The position numbers and the translations under genes were made by a program. A DNA stretch of 64,000 bases. Source: SZUA-36 sp963774415 (GTDB lineage Bacteria; Pseudomonadota; Gammaproteobacteria; Xanthomonadales; SZUA-36). A model generated the notes under the pieces. That model saw only the letters and a program-made list of their open reading frames with translations, was not told the DNA's origin and made no database searches. Below are positions 1-7,345 of the stretch, piece after piece. Location of the stretch: NCBI GenBank assembly GCA_963774415.1, contig CAVZEU010000001.1:248001-312000 (forward strand), written 5' to 3'. The stretch's first letter is position 1; each line of letters starts with the position of its first letter.

Positions 1-3000
1 CCGTGGTAGCCCACGCCCTCGACCACGGCGGTGGCGCCGGAATTGCGCACCGCAAACCGTTCGCCGGCCTGTCCGGCGGCGAAAAACTCACCGCCGGTCG
101 CCCCGTACAGACAGGTGTTACCGATGATGGCGCTGCGCTTGGCCACGATCGATGAATCCGGCGCCGGCGCAATCGATATGCTGCCGCCGGACATGCCCTT
201 GCCGACGTAGTCGTTGGCGTCGCCATGCAGTTTGAGGTGCATACCCGGCGTGTTCCAGGCGCCGAAACTCTGCCCGGCCGAGCCATGGAAAGTCAGGCGC
301 ACGCCGTCGCCCGGATAACCGTTGCGGCCGTATTGCCGCGCAATGGCGCCGGCCAGGGCCGCACCGACCGAGCGATCGTAATTGTGAATGGGAAAATCCC
401 CGGCAACGGCGCGCCCTGCACGCAGGCTGTCCCCGGCATGTTCCAGGATCGCCTGGTTCAGCTGAGCCTTGTCGTGCGGCTGATTGGGGATGCCGCCGAA
501 GCCGCCGCCGCTGGCAGCGGCCGCGACAATCCGGTCGAGGTTGAGACTGCGCTGCTTGGCGCTCGGCGCTTCGATCCTTTGCAGCAAATCACTGCGACCT
601 ATGATTTCGTCGAGGCTGCGGAAACCCAGGTAAGCAAGGTATTCACGGACTTCTTCGGCGACGAACCGGAAATACGTCATGACCATCTCCGGCAAGCCCT
701 TGAAATGATCCCTGCGCAGGCCTTCGTCCTGCGTGGCGATGCCGGTCGCGCAGTTGTTCAGATGACAGATCCGAAGGTACTTGCACCCCAGGGCGATCAT
801 CGGCCCGGTGCCGAAGCCGAAACTGTCGGCGCCGAGGATGGCGCCCTTGATTACGTCCAGCCCGGTCTTCAAGCCGCCATCCACCTGCAGGCGGACGCGG
901 TCGCGCAGACCGTTGACGTTGAGCGCCTGGTGAGCTTCCGGCAACCCCGTTTCCCACGGCGAGCCGGCGTACTTGACCGAGGTCAGGGGACTGGCGCCGG
1001 TGCCGCCGTCGTGGCCGGCGATCGTGATGCAATCGGCATAGGCCTTGGCGACGCCGGCCGCGATGGTGCCGACCCCGCGTTCCGCCACCAGTTTGACCGA
1101 GACCCTGGCCTTGTCGTTGACCTGCTTGAGGTCGAAAATCAATTGCGCCAGGTCTTCTATGGAGTAGATGTCGTGGTGCGGCGGCGGTGATATCAGCGTC
1201 ACGCCAGGTACGGAGTGACGCAGCGCGGCGATGTGAGCCGAGACCTTGTGCCCCGGCAGTTGGCCGCCCTCACCGGGCTTTGCGCCCTGGGCGATCTTGA
1301 TCTGCAGGATGTCGGCGTTGACCAGGTAGTGCGCGGTGACCCCGAAGCGTCCGGAGGCGACCTGCTTGATTTTCGAATTGCGCTCGGTCTGGAACCGGGC
1401 CGGGTCCTCGCCGCCTTCGCCGGAGTTGGAGGAACCGCCGAGCGTGTTCATGGCGATGGCCAGCGCCTCGTGGGCTTCCGGCGAGAGCGCGCCGATCGAC
1501 ATTGCCGCCGTGTCGAAGCGGGGAAAGATCCTGTCCGCGCTTTCGACTTCCTCGAGCGGTATCGGCTCACGTTTGTCCGTCAGCTTCAGCAGGTCGCGGA
1601 TGCTGGCGGGGGAGCGGCCGTTGACGATGTCCGCGAACGCGCGGTAGTCGGCCTTTTTGCCCGAGCGCGCGGCCTGCTGCAGGGCGGTGACGACGTCCGG
1701 GTTGAAGGCGTGGAATTCACCGCCGTGGGTGAATTTCAAAAAGCCGCCCTGGGTCAGCGGCTTACCGTTGCGCCAGGCGTCCGCGGCCAGTTCGCGCTGC
1801 TCTTTTTCGAGCTCGGCGAAGCCCACGCCGCCAACCTGGCCGGCTGCTTTCGGAAAGCACATGGCCGTGACTTCCTCGTCGAGCCCGACCGTCTCGAACA
1901 ATTGCGCGCCGCGGTAACTCGAGACACAGGAAATCCCCATCTTGGACAGCACTTTCAATATGCCCTTGCGGACGCCACGCCGGTAATACTTGCGGTGCTG
2001 CAGCAGATCGCCGTGCAGGGCGCCGCGGGCGTGCAGGTCATTGATGACCTGGAAAGCCAGGTAGGGGTATATGGCGGTCGCGCCCACGCCCAGTAAAACG
2101 GCGAAGTGGTGCGAGTTCCGGGCGCTACCGGTTTCGACGATGATATTACAGTCGCAGCGTAGCCCCTCCCGGACCAGCCGCTGGTGAACGGCGCCGACGG
2201 CCAGTGCCGCCTGCATCGGGATCGTGTCCTGCGTGATATGCCGGTCACTCAGCACCAGGAACGTCACGCCATCCCTGACGGCTGCCACGACCTCGTCACA
2301 TAAAGTCTCCAGTGAGGCTTTGAGCGTAGCGGAGGTCGGGTAGTTGAGGTTGAAATACTGGTTCCGGTACCAGCGTTGATCCATCTCCAGCAGCTTGCGG
2401 TACTTGACGATATTCAATATGGGCCAGGGCAGCAGGACCCGGTTGGAGTGCGTGCTGGTCTCCTGGAATATGTTGTGCTCGCGGCCAAGCAGCGTCTCGA
2501 GGCTCATCGCCGATTTTTCCCGCAACGGGTCGATGGGGGGGTTCGTGACCTGCGCGAATTGCTGGCGGAAATAATCGTAGATGGAGCGCGGCAGACGCGA
2601 CATGACCGCCAGCGGCGTGTCGTCGCCCATCGATCCGGTCGCTTCAACCTGGTCTTCGGCCATGACCCGGATGACCTGTTCGCGTTCTTCGTTGCTGACC
2701 CCAAAAAGCTTCTGGGAGATGGGCAACATGTGCGGGCTGTCGCGCATGAACCGGGCCGCCGCCTCGGCTTCCTGCTCGTCGTTGTTGAAGACGCGAATGA
2801 CGTTTTCCGCCAGCCAGTCGGCATACGGCCGCCGTGACTTCAACTGGTTGTCGATTTCGTCGGAACGCCAGAGTTTGCCGCTGGCGGTGTCGACGGCGAA
2901 CATTTCGCCGGGTCCGACGCGGCCTTTCTCCACCACGTCGGCCTCGTGATAGTCCCAAACGCCGACTTCGGAAGCCAGCGTGATGAAATTATCGCGGGTG

Positions 3001-4166
3001 ATGACGAAGCGGGCCGGGCGCAGGCCGTTACGGTCGAGGTTGCACGCCGCCACCGTACCGTTGGTCATGACGACCCCGGCCGGGCCGTCCCACGGTTCGA
3101 CGTGCATCGAGTTGAACTCGTAAAAGGCCTTGAGATCCGCCGACATGTCCGGTTCGGCCTGCCAGGCGGGCGGTATCAATATGCGCATGGCCCGGAACAC
3201 GTCCATGCCGCCCGCCAGGAAAATTTCCAGCATGTTGTCCAGTGAGGACGAATCGGAGCCCTCCTGGTTGACCAGCGGACGTATCTTTTGCAGATCCGGC
3301 AACAGCGGCGTCTGGAATTTCGTCGTGCGCGCCTCGGCCCAACTGCGGTTACCCTCGATGGTGTTGATCTCGCCGTTGTGCGCGAGATAGCGGAACGGCT
3401 GGGCGTAGCGCCAGTTGGGCAGCGTGTTGGTCGAGAACCGCTGATGGAACAGGCAGATGCAACTCTCGAGTTTCGGGTCCTTCAGGTCGGGGTACAAGTC
3501 CGGCAGATGCGCGGGCATCACCAGGCCCTTGTAGACGGTGACCAGGTTGGAAAGCGTCGAGATGTAAAACGAGTCGTCCGGGTCTTCGAGGTGCATGTTT
3601 TCCGCCGCCGCCATGCGCCGGGCGATAAACAGGCGGCGCTCCACGTCGGTCCGGGTCCAGCCGGAAGGCACGTTGATGAAGACCTGTTCGATGCGCGGCA
3701 GCGAGTCTTTTGCCACCTGGCCGAGCACCGAGGTGTCGGTCGGGACGACCCGCCAGCCTGCCACTTCCAGGGTTTCGTTACGAATGTGCTTTTGCAGGAT
3801 ATCGCGAGAGCGCCGCGCCGTCTCCGGGTCCTGGCCGAGGAAGACCATGCCGACCGCGAAGTTCTGGTCCAGCCAAAACCCTTCCTGCTTGGCGATGTGG
3901 CGGAAAAAGGACCAGGGAAAGGCCATCAGGATGCCGCAGCCGTCGCCGGACTTGCCGTCCACCGCGATTGCGCCGCGGTGGGTCATTCGCTTCAGCGCGG
4001 TGCAGGCGGTGCTGACCAGGCGGTGACTGGCCTCGCCATGGATATGCGCGATCAGGCCAAAGCCACAACTGTCCTTGGCGTTGTCCGGTTGGTACAGGCC
4101 TTCGTTGGGTCCCGGCCACTGCATTGCTGAGGAACTCCTGCCTTGCGGCTGCAAACTAAAATCCAT
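1..4166 (-). CDS. gltB: Glutamate synthase (NADPH) large subunit, 3' end cut by window edge
   Basis: Makes glutamate from 2-oxoglutarate and glutamine-derived ammonia in the cytoplasm. Reading the minus strand gives an uninterrupted frame into the left edge. It has the N-terminal glutamine amidotransferase with its nucleophile cysteine in KDSCGFGLIAHIHGEASH (residue 34 from the start used), the central domain, and the FMN/Fe-S synthase domain (GGSSNSGEGGEDP, SPPPHHDIYSIEDLAQLI, GHDGGTGASP, then the cysteine cluster in CHLNNCATGIATQ). The C-terminal beta-helix (VRLTFHGSAGQSFGAW) has begun when the window ends. ATG at 4166 has AGAGG eight bases upstream. A second ATG at 4124 has AGGAG ten bases upstream and is equally credible; either start leaves a short propeptide before the cysteine, as is usual for GltB. 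The small subunit gltD would be expected further left, outside the window. Confidence 0.97.
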   Translation of the reverse strand, partial: MDFSLQPQGRSSSAMQWPGPNEGLYQPDNAKDSCGFGLIAHIHGEASHRLVSTACTALKRMTHRGAIAVDGKSGDGCGILMAFPWSFFRHIAKQEGFWLDQNFAVGMVFLGQDPETARRSRDILQKHIRNETLEVAGWRVVPTDTSVLGQVAKDSLPRIEQVFINVPSGWTRTDVERRLFIARRMAAAENMHLEDPDDSFYISTLSNLVTVYKGLVMPAHLPDLYPDLKDPKLESCICLFHQRFSTNTLPNWRYAQPFRYLAHNGEINTIEGNRSWAEARTTKFQTPLLPDLQKIRPLVNQEGSDSSSLDNMLEIFLAGGMDVFRAMRILIPPAWQAEPDMSADLKAFYEFNSMHVEPWDGPAGVVMTNGTVAACNLDRNGLRPARFVITRDNFITLASEVGVWDYHEADVVEKGRVGPGEMFAVDTASGKLWRSDEIDNQLKSRRPYADWLAENVIRVFNNDEQEAEAAARFMRDSPHMLPISQKLFGVSNEEREQVIRVMAEDQVEATGSMGDDTPLAVMSRLPRSIYDYFRQQFAQVTNPPIDPLREKSAMSLETLLGREHNIFQETSTHSNRVLLPWPILNIVKYRKLLEMDQRWYRNQYFNLNYPTSATLKASLETLCDEVVAAVRDGVTFLVLSDRHITQDTIPMQAALAVGAVHQRLVREGLRCDCNIIVETGSARNSHHFAVLLGVGATAIYPYLAFQVINDLHARGALHGDLLQHRKYYRRGVRKGILKVLSKMGISCVSSYRGAQLFETVGLDEEVTAMCFPKAAGQVGGVGFAELEKEQRELAADAWRNGKPLTQGGFLKFTHGGEFHAFNPDVVTALQQAARSGKKADYRAFADIVNGRSPASIRDLLKLTDKREPIPLEEVESADRIFPRFDTAAMSIGALSPEAHEALAIAMNTLGGSSNSGEGGEDPARFQTERNSKIKQVASGRFGVTAHYLVNADILQIKIAQGAKPGEGGQLPGHKVSAHIAALRHSVPGVTLISPPPHHDIYSIEDLAQLIFDLKQVNDKARVSVKLVAERGVGTIAAGVAKAYADCITIAGHDGGTGASPLTSVKYAGSPWETGLPEAHQALNVNGLRDRVRLQVDGGLKTGLDVIKGAILGADSFGFGTGPMIALGCKYLRICHLNNCATGIATQDEGLRRDHFKGLPEMVMTYFRFVAEEVREYLAYLGFRSLDEIIGRSDLLQRIEAPSAKQRSLNLDRIVAAAASGGGFGGIPNQPHDKAQLNQAILEHAGDSLRAGRAVAGDFPIHNYDRSVGAALAGAIARQYGRNGYPGDGVRLTFHGSAGQSFGAWNTPGMHLKLHGDANDYVGKGMSGGSISIAPAPDSSIVAKRSAIIGNTCLYGATGGEFFAAGQAGERFAVRNSGATAVVEGVGYH

Positions 4167-4480
4167 CGTGTGAACCTCTAATACTAGCTGGAAATGCGGG
4201 CAATGGAAAACCGTTTTTCCGGCAATCGCGGCAATTGCGCCAAAACAGGCTAAATACTTCTGCAATCAGGAAATATTTGCACTTTCGGGTCCCCGGCAAT
4301 CGCCGTATGGGCTATAATTGCAGTGTCCCTGTTGTAACCCGGGCGCGCATTGCCGGGCCCTCGCTGAGACAGGGGCGGCAACAGCTGAGGGGACCGCGTG
4401 ACCGGCCGGTCCAGAATTCGCGTGACGCTTCGAGCCAGCCGGCAAGCCGCGGCCCCCTGTGGTCCGAACAGGAGGGCGCC
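4167..4480. other. Divergent intergenic region between gltB and the YbaK-type gene
   Basis: This 314-base gap separates two divergent genes and must hold both promoters. The only clear element is a TATAAT hexamer at 4313-4318 facing right. The stretch 4325-4480, which would be the leader of the right-hand gene, is GC-rich with short inverted repeats, but I do not recognise any riboswitch or leader peptide. Confidence 0.5.
4313..4318 (+). promoter_or_regulatory. Candidate -10 box of the YbaK-type gene
   Basis: A perfect TATAAT lies in GGGCTATAATTGCAG. No good -35 hexamer sits 16-18 bases upstream, so this is a weak promoter call. It would give a leader of about 155 bases. Confidence 0.3.
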
Positions 4481-4975
4481 ATGGCTATCGCAACGACTCT
4501 TAAATCCTTTCTCGATGAGCACCACGTGCACTACGACGTGGTTGAGCATGCTCATTCACACTCCTCGCTGGAATCTGCACATCAGGCCAGCGTTCCCGGC
4601 CACCAGGTGGCCAAGGCCGTTGTGCTGGAGGATCGCAAAGGCATTGTCGTCAGCGTGTTGCCTTCGACCAAGCGCCTGAACCTGGAAGAGGTGAACGACT
4701 CGCTTGGCCGCAAGCTGAAACTGGTGCCGGAAGACGAGTTATCCACGCTGTTCGGCGACTGCGACCTGGGTGCGGTTCCGGCGCTGGGCAACGCCTATGG
4801 CCTCGACGTGGTTTGGGACGACGAACTTCGCCGCGCCACGGATATCTATATCGAGGCGGGCGACCACGAACACCTGATCCATACCGATGGCGAGGATTTC
4901 CGCCGCCTGGTGGAGGGCATGCCGCATAGTTTGATCAGCGCCGAGAAAGACCAGTCGAACTGGATGGGCCGCTGA
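4481..4975 (+). CDS. YbaK/ProX-type aminoacyl-tRNA deacylase family protein
   Basis: A 164-residue protein of the YbaK/prolyl-tRNA editing fold, which hydrolyses wrongly charged aminoacyl-tRNAs in trans. Family signs are the conserved lysine in HQVAKAVVLED, the central KLVPEDEL segment and the pocket motif GAVPALGNAYGLDV, corresponding to the GxxxP region of the family. The frame is open further upstream, but ATG 4481 is chosen because GGAGG lies at 4471-4475 and the protein then starts at the usual family position. It stands alone between gltB and the repeat region. The amino acid it edits cannot be told from sequence; some members bind other small ligands. Confidence 0.85.
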   Translation: MAIATTLKSFLDEHHVHYDVVEHAHSHSSLESAHQASVPGHQVAKAVVLEDRKGIVVSVLPSTKRLNLEEVNDSLGRKLKLVPEDELSTLFGDCDLGAVPALGNAYGLDVVWDDELRRATDIYIEAGDHEHLIHTDGEDFRRLVEGMPHSLISAEKDQSNWMGR

Positions 4976-5042
4976 CGCGATGAGCGCGCGGGTTTAGAGA
5001 ACCGCGCGCGGCAATGACGACCAACCACCCCCGGTGCCGGGT

Positions 5043-5122
5043 GGGCCGGGGCCGTGCATATGTCGGGAACACATGCCGAGCGGGCAGGGATGCATCGAGC
5101 GCGCCCCGGGAGCGACTGTCCG
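5043..5122. repeat. Interspersed intergenic repeat, copy 1
   Basis: Shares most of about 80 bases with copy 2, 178 bases further on. It carries an imperfect hairpin (GCATATGT, loop CGGGA, ACACATGC) followed by a GC-rich segment ending GCCCCGGGAGCGACTG. The mismatch lies in the left arm of the hairpin. Confidence 0.75.
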
Positions 5123-5220
5123 ATGGTGCGCAATCACCGTTTGCGCCGCGGTGGATGTGCGGGTCTGACTTGCGCTTGCGTTGGAATGACTGTCAACGCG
5201 CCGGTGGTGCCGGGCGAGTC

Positions 5221-5300
5221 GGGCCGGGGCCGTGCATGTGTCGGGAACACATGCCGAGCGCGCAGGGATGCCTCGAGCGTGCCCCGGGAGCGACTGCCCG
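5221..5300. repeat. Interspersed intergenic repeat, copy 2
   Basis: Second copy of the repeat starting at 5043. Here the hairpin is perfect: GCATGTGT at 5234-5241, loop CGGGA, and ACACATGC at 5247-5254. The copies differ at scattered positions, so the duplication is not recent. The structure resembles the REP/ERIC class of dispersed palindromic repeats in general form only. Confidence 0.75.
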
Positions 5301-5394
5301 GCGACACGGCAATGACCGCTTTTATCGTGACGAATGTTCGGATCAGATTCGCGGCCGCGCGGGAGTGGCTTCGGCTCGGAAGTTTCGCGCGCCG

Positions 5395-5994
5395 CTATTC
5401 GCGCTCTGCCGGTGACAGTTTGCGCATGCGCGCCTGGCCGCGGCTGGCATCCCGCAGGGCCGCGGCCAGCGCATTCCGGTCTTGCTCCCGGCAGCGGATG
5501 TCGAGCCTGATGCCCTGGCTGTCGTAGCGCTCGGCGAGTTTCTCAGCCGCAAACCGCTCGAGCACGCCGTGCAGGCTGGCAGCGTGCTCGAACCCCGCCG
5601 TCAGCTCATATTCGGCCTGTGGATGACGCTCGATGACCGTGGCCCGGTCCAGGCACTTGGCGGCTGTGCCCGAATAGGCCCGCACCAGGCCGCCGACGCC
5701 CAGCTTGATGCCGCCGAAATGGCGCGTCACGATCACCATGACGTTTTCCAACTGGCGGCCCTCGATAACCCCCAGTATCGGCCGTCCCGCGGTGCCGCCG
5801 GGTTCGCCGTCGTCGCTCGAGCGCACCTGGAAATCGATGCGCCAGGCCCAGCAGTTGTGCGTCGCCTGCGGGTCGGCGACGGATTCGTAAAAGTCCAGCG
5901 AGGCCTGCTGCGAGTCGATGGGCGCGGCGTGGGCGATAAAACGGCTCTTTTTTATGGTCGCCTCGAAAACCGATTTGCCTTCGAGCGTCAGCAT
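5395..5994 (-). CDS. yigZ: YigZ / IMPACT family protein
   Basis: A 199-residue IMPACT/YigZ protein. The N-terminal UPF0029 domain shows the family signature RSSDDGEPGGTAGRPIL at about residues 58-74 and VIVTRHFGGIKLGVGGLVRAY at about 87-107. A smaller C-terminal domain follows. Bacterial members have no settled biochemical role; eukaryotic IMPACT modulates GCN2 signalling. It is the last gene of a four-gene overlapping operon: its ATG shares one base with the stop codon of the gene before it (TGATG at 5992-5996). The linkage to a sigma-factor module may simply be co-transcription. Confidence 0.92.
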   Translation of the reverse strand: MLTLEGKSVFEATIKKSRFIAHAAPIDSQQASLDFYESVADPQATHNCWAWRIDFQVRSSDDGEPGGTAGRPILGVIEGRQLENVMVIVTRHFGGIKLGVGGLVRAYSGTAAKCLDRATVIERHPQAEYELTAGFEHAASLHGVLERFAAEKLAERYDSQGIRLDIRCREQDRNALAAALRDASRGQARMRKLSPAERE

Positions 5995-6707
5995 CAGGGT
6001 TGGAGTTCTTCGGGCAACGGGTAGTCCGGATAGGTTTCGGTGAACTTCCGCAGCGCGTCCCGCCAGGCATCGTCGCCGGCGCGCTTGAGCGCCAGGATGG
6101 CCTCGATGCGGGTTTCGGCATCGGCGTCTTTCCTGGCCTGCAGTTGTTCCGGCTGGCTTGACTTTGCTGCTTCCCCGACGGCGTTGGCGGCTGTGCTGCC
6201 CGTCGTGTACGCTTGCTCGCGCGCCCGCTCCCGGAGCGGCTCGTCGGCGGACGGCGGTTCCGCGGCGGGGGCCGATGCGGCGCGGTCCTCATCCTCGCGG
6301 GTTACCGGCGCGGCCGCTGTGTCGAGGCTCTGAATGCGCAAATCCTGGCGTTTGCCGAGCGAGCTACTTTTTTCCTTTTGCTCAGCGGCACCCTGGCCGG
6401 CGGCCGGACGCACGGGTTCGGCCGATGGGGGCGCCGGGGCACGCTTGAGCGGCCCGGGCGCGGGCTGCTGAAAATGGTAGAGCGCGATGGCCAGCACGAC
6501 CACCGCTGCGGTCGAGAGGCCGTGGACCCAGCTGAATTGCGGGCGTCGCGGCTTCTCCTCCGCGGCGCGCCGGGCGCTGTTGAGCACGGCCTGGTCGAGC
6601 AAATCCGGCGGTTCGGCAGGTTCCGTCCGCCGATAGGCCCGCGCCAGCGCCTCGAGGTCGCCGGCAAGCGTCTTGTCGTCCTGTCCCGTGCGGTGCTTGC
6701 TGTTCAT
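5994..6707 (-). CDS. Putative membrane-anchored anti-sigma factor
   Basis: A 237-residue protein I cannot place in a named family. It has a charged N-terminal part (about 1-62), one transmembrane helix (about 63-80, STAAVVVLAIALYHF), a proline/alanine/glutamate-rich linker and a C-terminal helical segment ending in TETYPDYPLPEELQP. Its start overlaps the sigma-factor stop by four bases, so the two are probably translationally coupled. Single-pass proteins in this position commonly hold the ECF sigma factor at the membrane, which is the basis of the call. It has no cysteine, so it lacks the HxxxCxxC zinc motif of classical ZAS anti-sigma factors. Confidence 0.55.
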   Translation of the reverse strand: MNSKHRTGQDDKTLAGDLEALARAYRRTEPAEPPDLLDQAVLNSARRAAEEKPRRPQFSWVHGLSTAAVVVLAIALYHFQQPAPGPLKRAPAPPSAEPVRPAAGQGAAEQKEKSSSLGKRQDLRIQSLDTAAAPVTREDEDRAASAPAAEPPSADEPLRERAREQAYTTGSTAANAVGEAAKSSQPEQLQARKDADAETRIEAILALKRAGDDAWRDALRKFTETYPDYPLPEELQP

Positions 6708-7345
6708 TCGGCCAGACTCCGTTTCAATTTGTCGACGGCGTAACGAAGACGGCTCTTGACCGTCTGCGGGCCGACACCCGTGACCGCGGCAATGTCCTTT
6801 ATTGTAAGCCGCCCCTCGAGTTTCAGCAGCAGCGCGTTCTTCTGCTCTGCAGGCAGGGCGTGGATGGCGGCCAGCAACCGCGCTTGCTGTTCGCTGCCGA
6901 GCAGCGCTTGCGCCGGGTCCGGGCTCGTGTGCGGGATTCGATCCAGGCCGGCGTCAGCCTCGGGCCGCCGGCGGCGGTAGAAGTCGATTAGGTGGTTGTG
7001 CGCGACACGGAACAGCCATGCCCTGAAAGGTACGGCCGGACTGTATCCGCGACGTGCGCGAATGATCTTTTCCCACACGCCCTGGTACAGGTCGTTGCTC
7101 GCGGCCGGGTCCTTGATCTGGCGGCAGACGTAGCGGTACAGGGGACCGCGGTAACGGGAGTACAACTGGTCAAAGGCCGCGGTATCGCCTTTCGCGTAGC
7201 GTCGCATAAGCCGCTCGTCGGTCATCTCCCGCATGCCGGCAGGGTAGCTGATCCGCGACACCGCGCCAAGCGCGCGGGTTGCGGGGCGCCCGGCCCGGGC
7301 GCGCGACGCCATCGCCGGGCAGGACTCGGGGCCGGCCACGGTCAT
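6704..7345 (-). CDS. ECF-type RNA polymerase sigma factor
   Basis: Group 4 sigma factor. Region 2 covers DERLMRRYAKGDTAAFDQLY through NDLYQGVWEKIIRARRGY and PFRAWLFRVAHNHLIDFYRRRR. Region 4 has the helix-turn-helix LTIKDIAAVTGVGPQTVKSRL near the C-terminus. ATG 7345 overlaps the upstream stop by four bases (ATGA), favouring coupled translation and a 213-residue product. However, the first ~37 residues are low-complexity and outside the family, so an internal ATG at 7234 (MREMTDERL) or 7225 is also possible, though neither has a well-placed ribosome binding site. It probably directs RNA polymerase to its own operon and to envelope-stress genes; the trigger is not visible. Confidence 0.92.
   Translation of the reverse strand: MTVAGPESCPAMASRARAGRPATRALGAVSRISYPAGMREMTDERLMRRYAKGDTAAFDQLYSRYRGPLYRYVCRQIKDPAASNDLYQGVWEKIIRARRGYSPAVPFRAWLFRVAHNHLIDFYRRRRPEADAGLDRIPHTSPDPAQALLGSEQQARLLAAIHALPAEQKNALLLKLEGRLTIKDIAAVTGVGPQTVKSRLRYAVDKLKRSLAE

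Larger units (their letters stand above)
4976..5394. other. Non-coding stretch with a duplicated repeat
   Basis: The 419 bases between two convergent genes hold two copies of an ~80-base repeat and no convincing gene. Frames open through it are repeat-derived, biased in composition and unlike any family I know. Confidence 0.6.

Noticed and set aside
225..4130. Long plus-strand open frames (225-1190, 1215-2096, 3288-4130) opposite gltB
   Set aside because: They lie antisense to a clearly conserved glutamate synthase frame, have arginine/valine-rich shadow composition and no family resemblance. High GC content makes stops rare in these frames.
4235..4480. Longer YbaK-type protein using the upstream in-frame ATG
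   Set aside because: The added 82 residues include the region of the divergent promoter, are unlike the family, and the ATG at 4481 has a strong GGAGG.
5043..5300. CRISPR array
   Set aside because: There are only two units, each about 80 bases with internal hairpin and mutations, separated by about 100 bases; repeat length and number do not fit CRISPR.
5014..5527. Possible small genes across the duplicated repeat
   Set aside because: The frames are generated by the repeat units themselves, start in different phases in the two copies, and run into the yigZ gene on the other strand.
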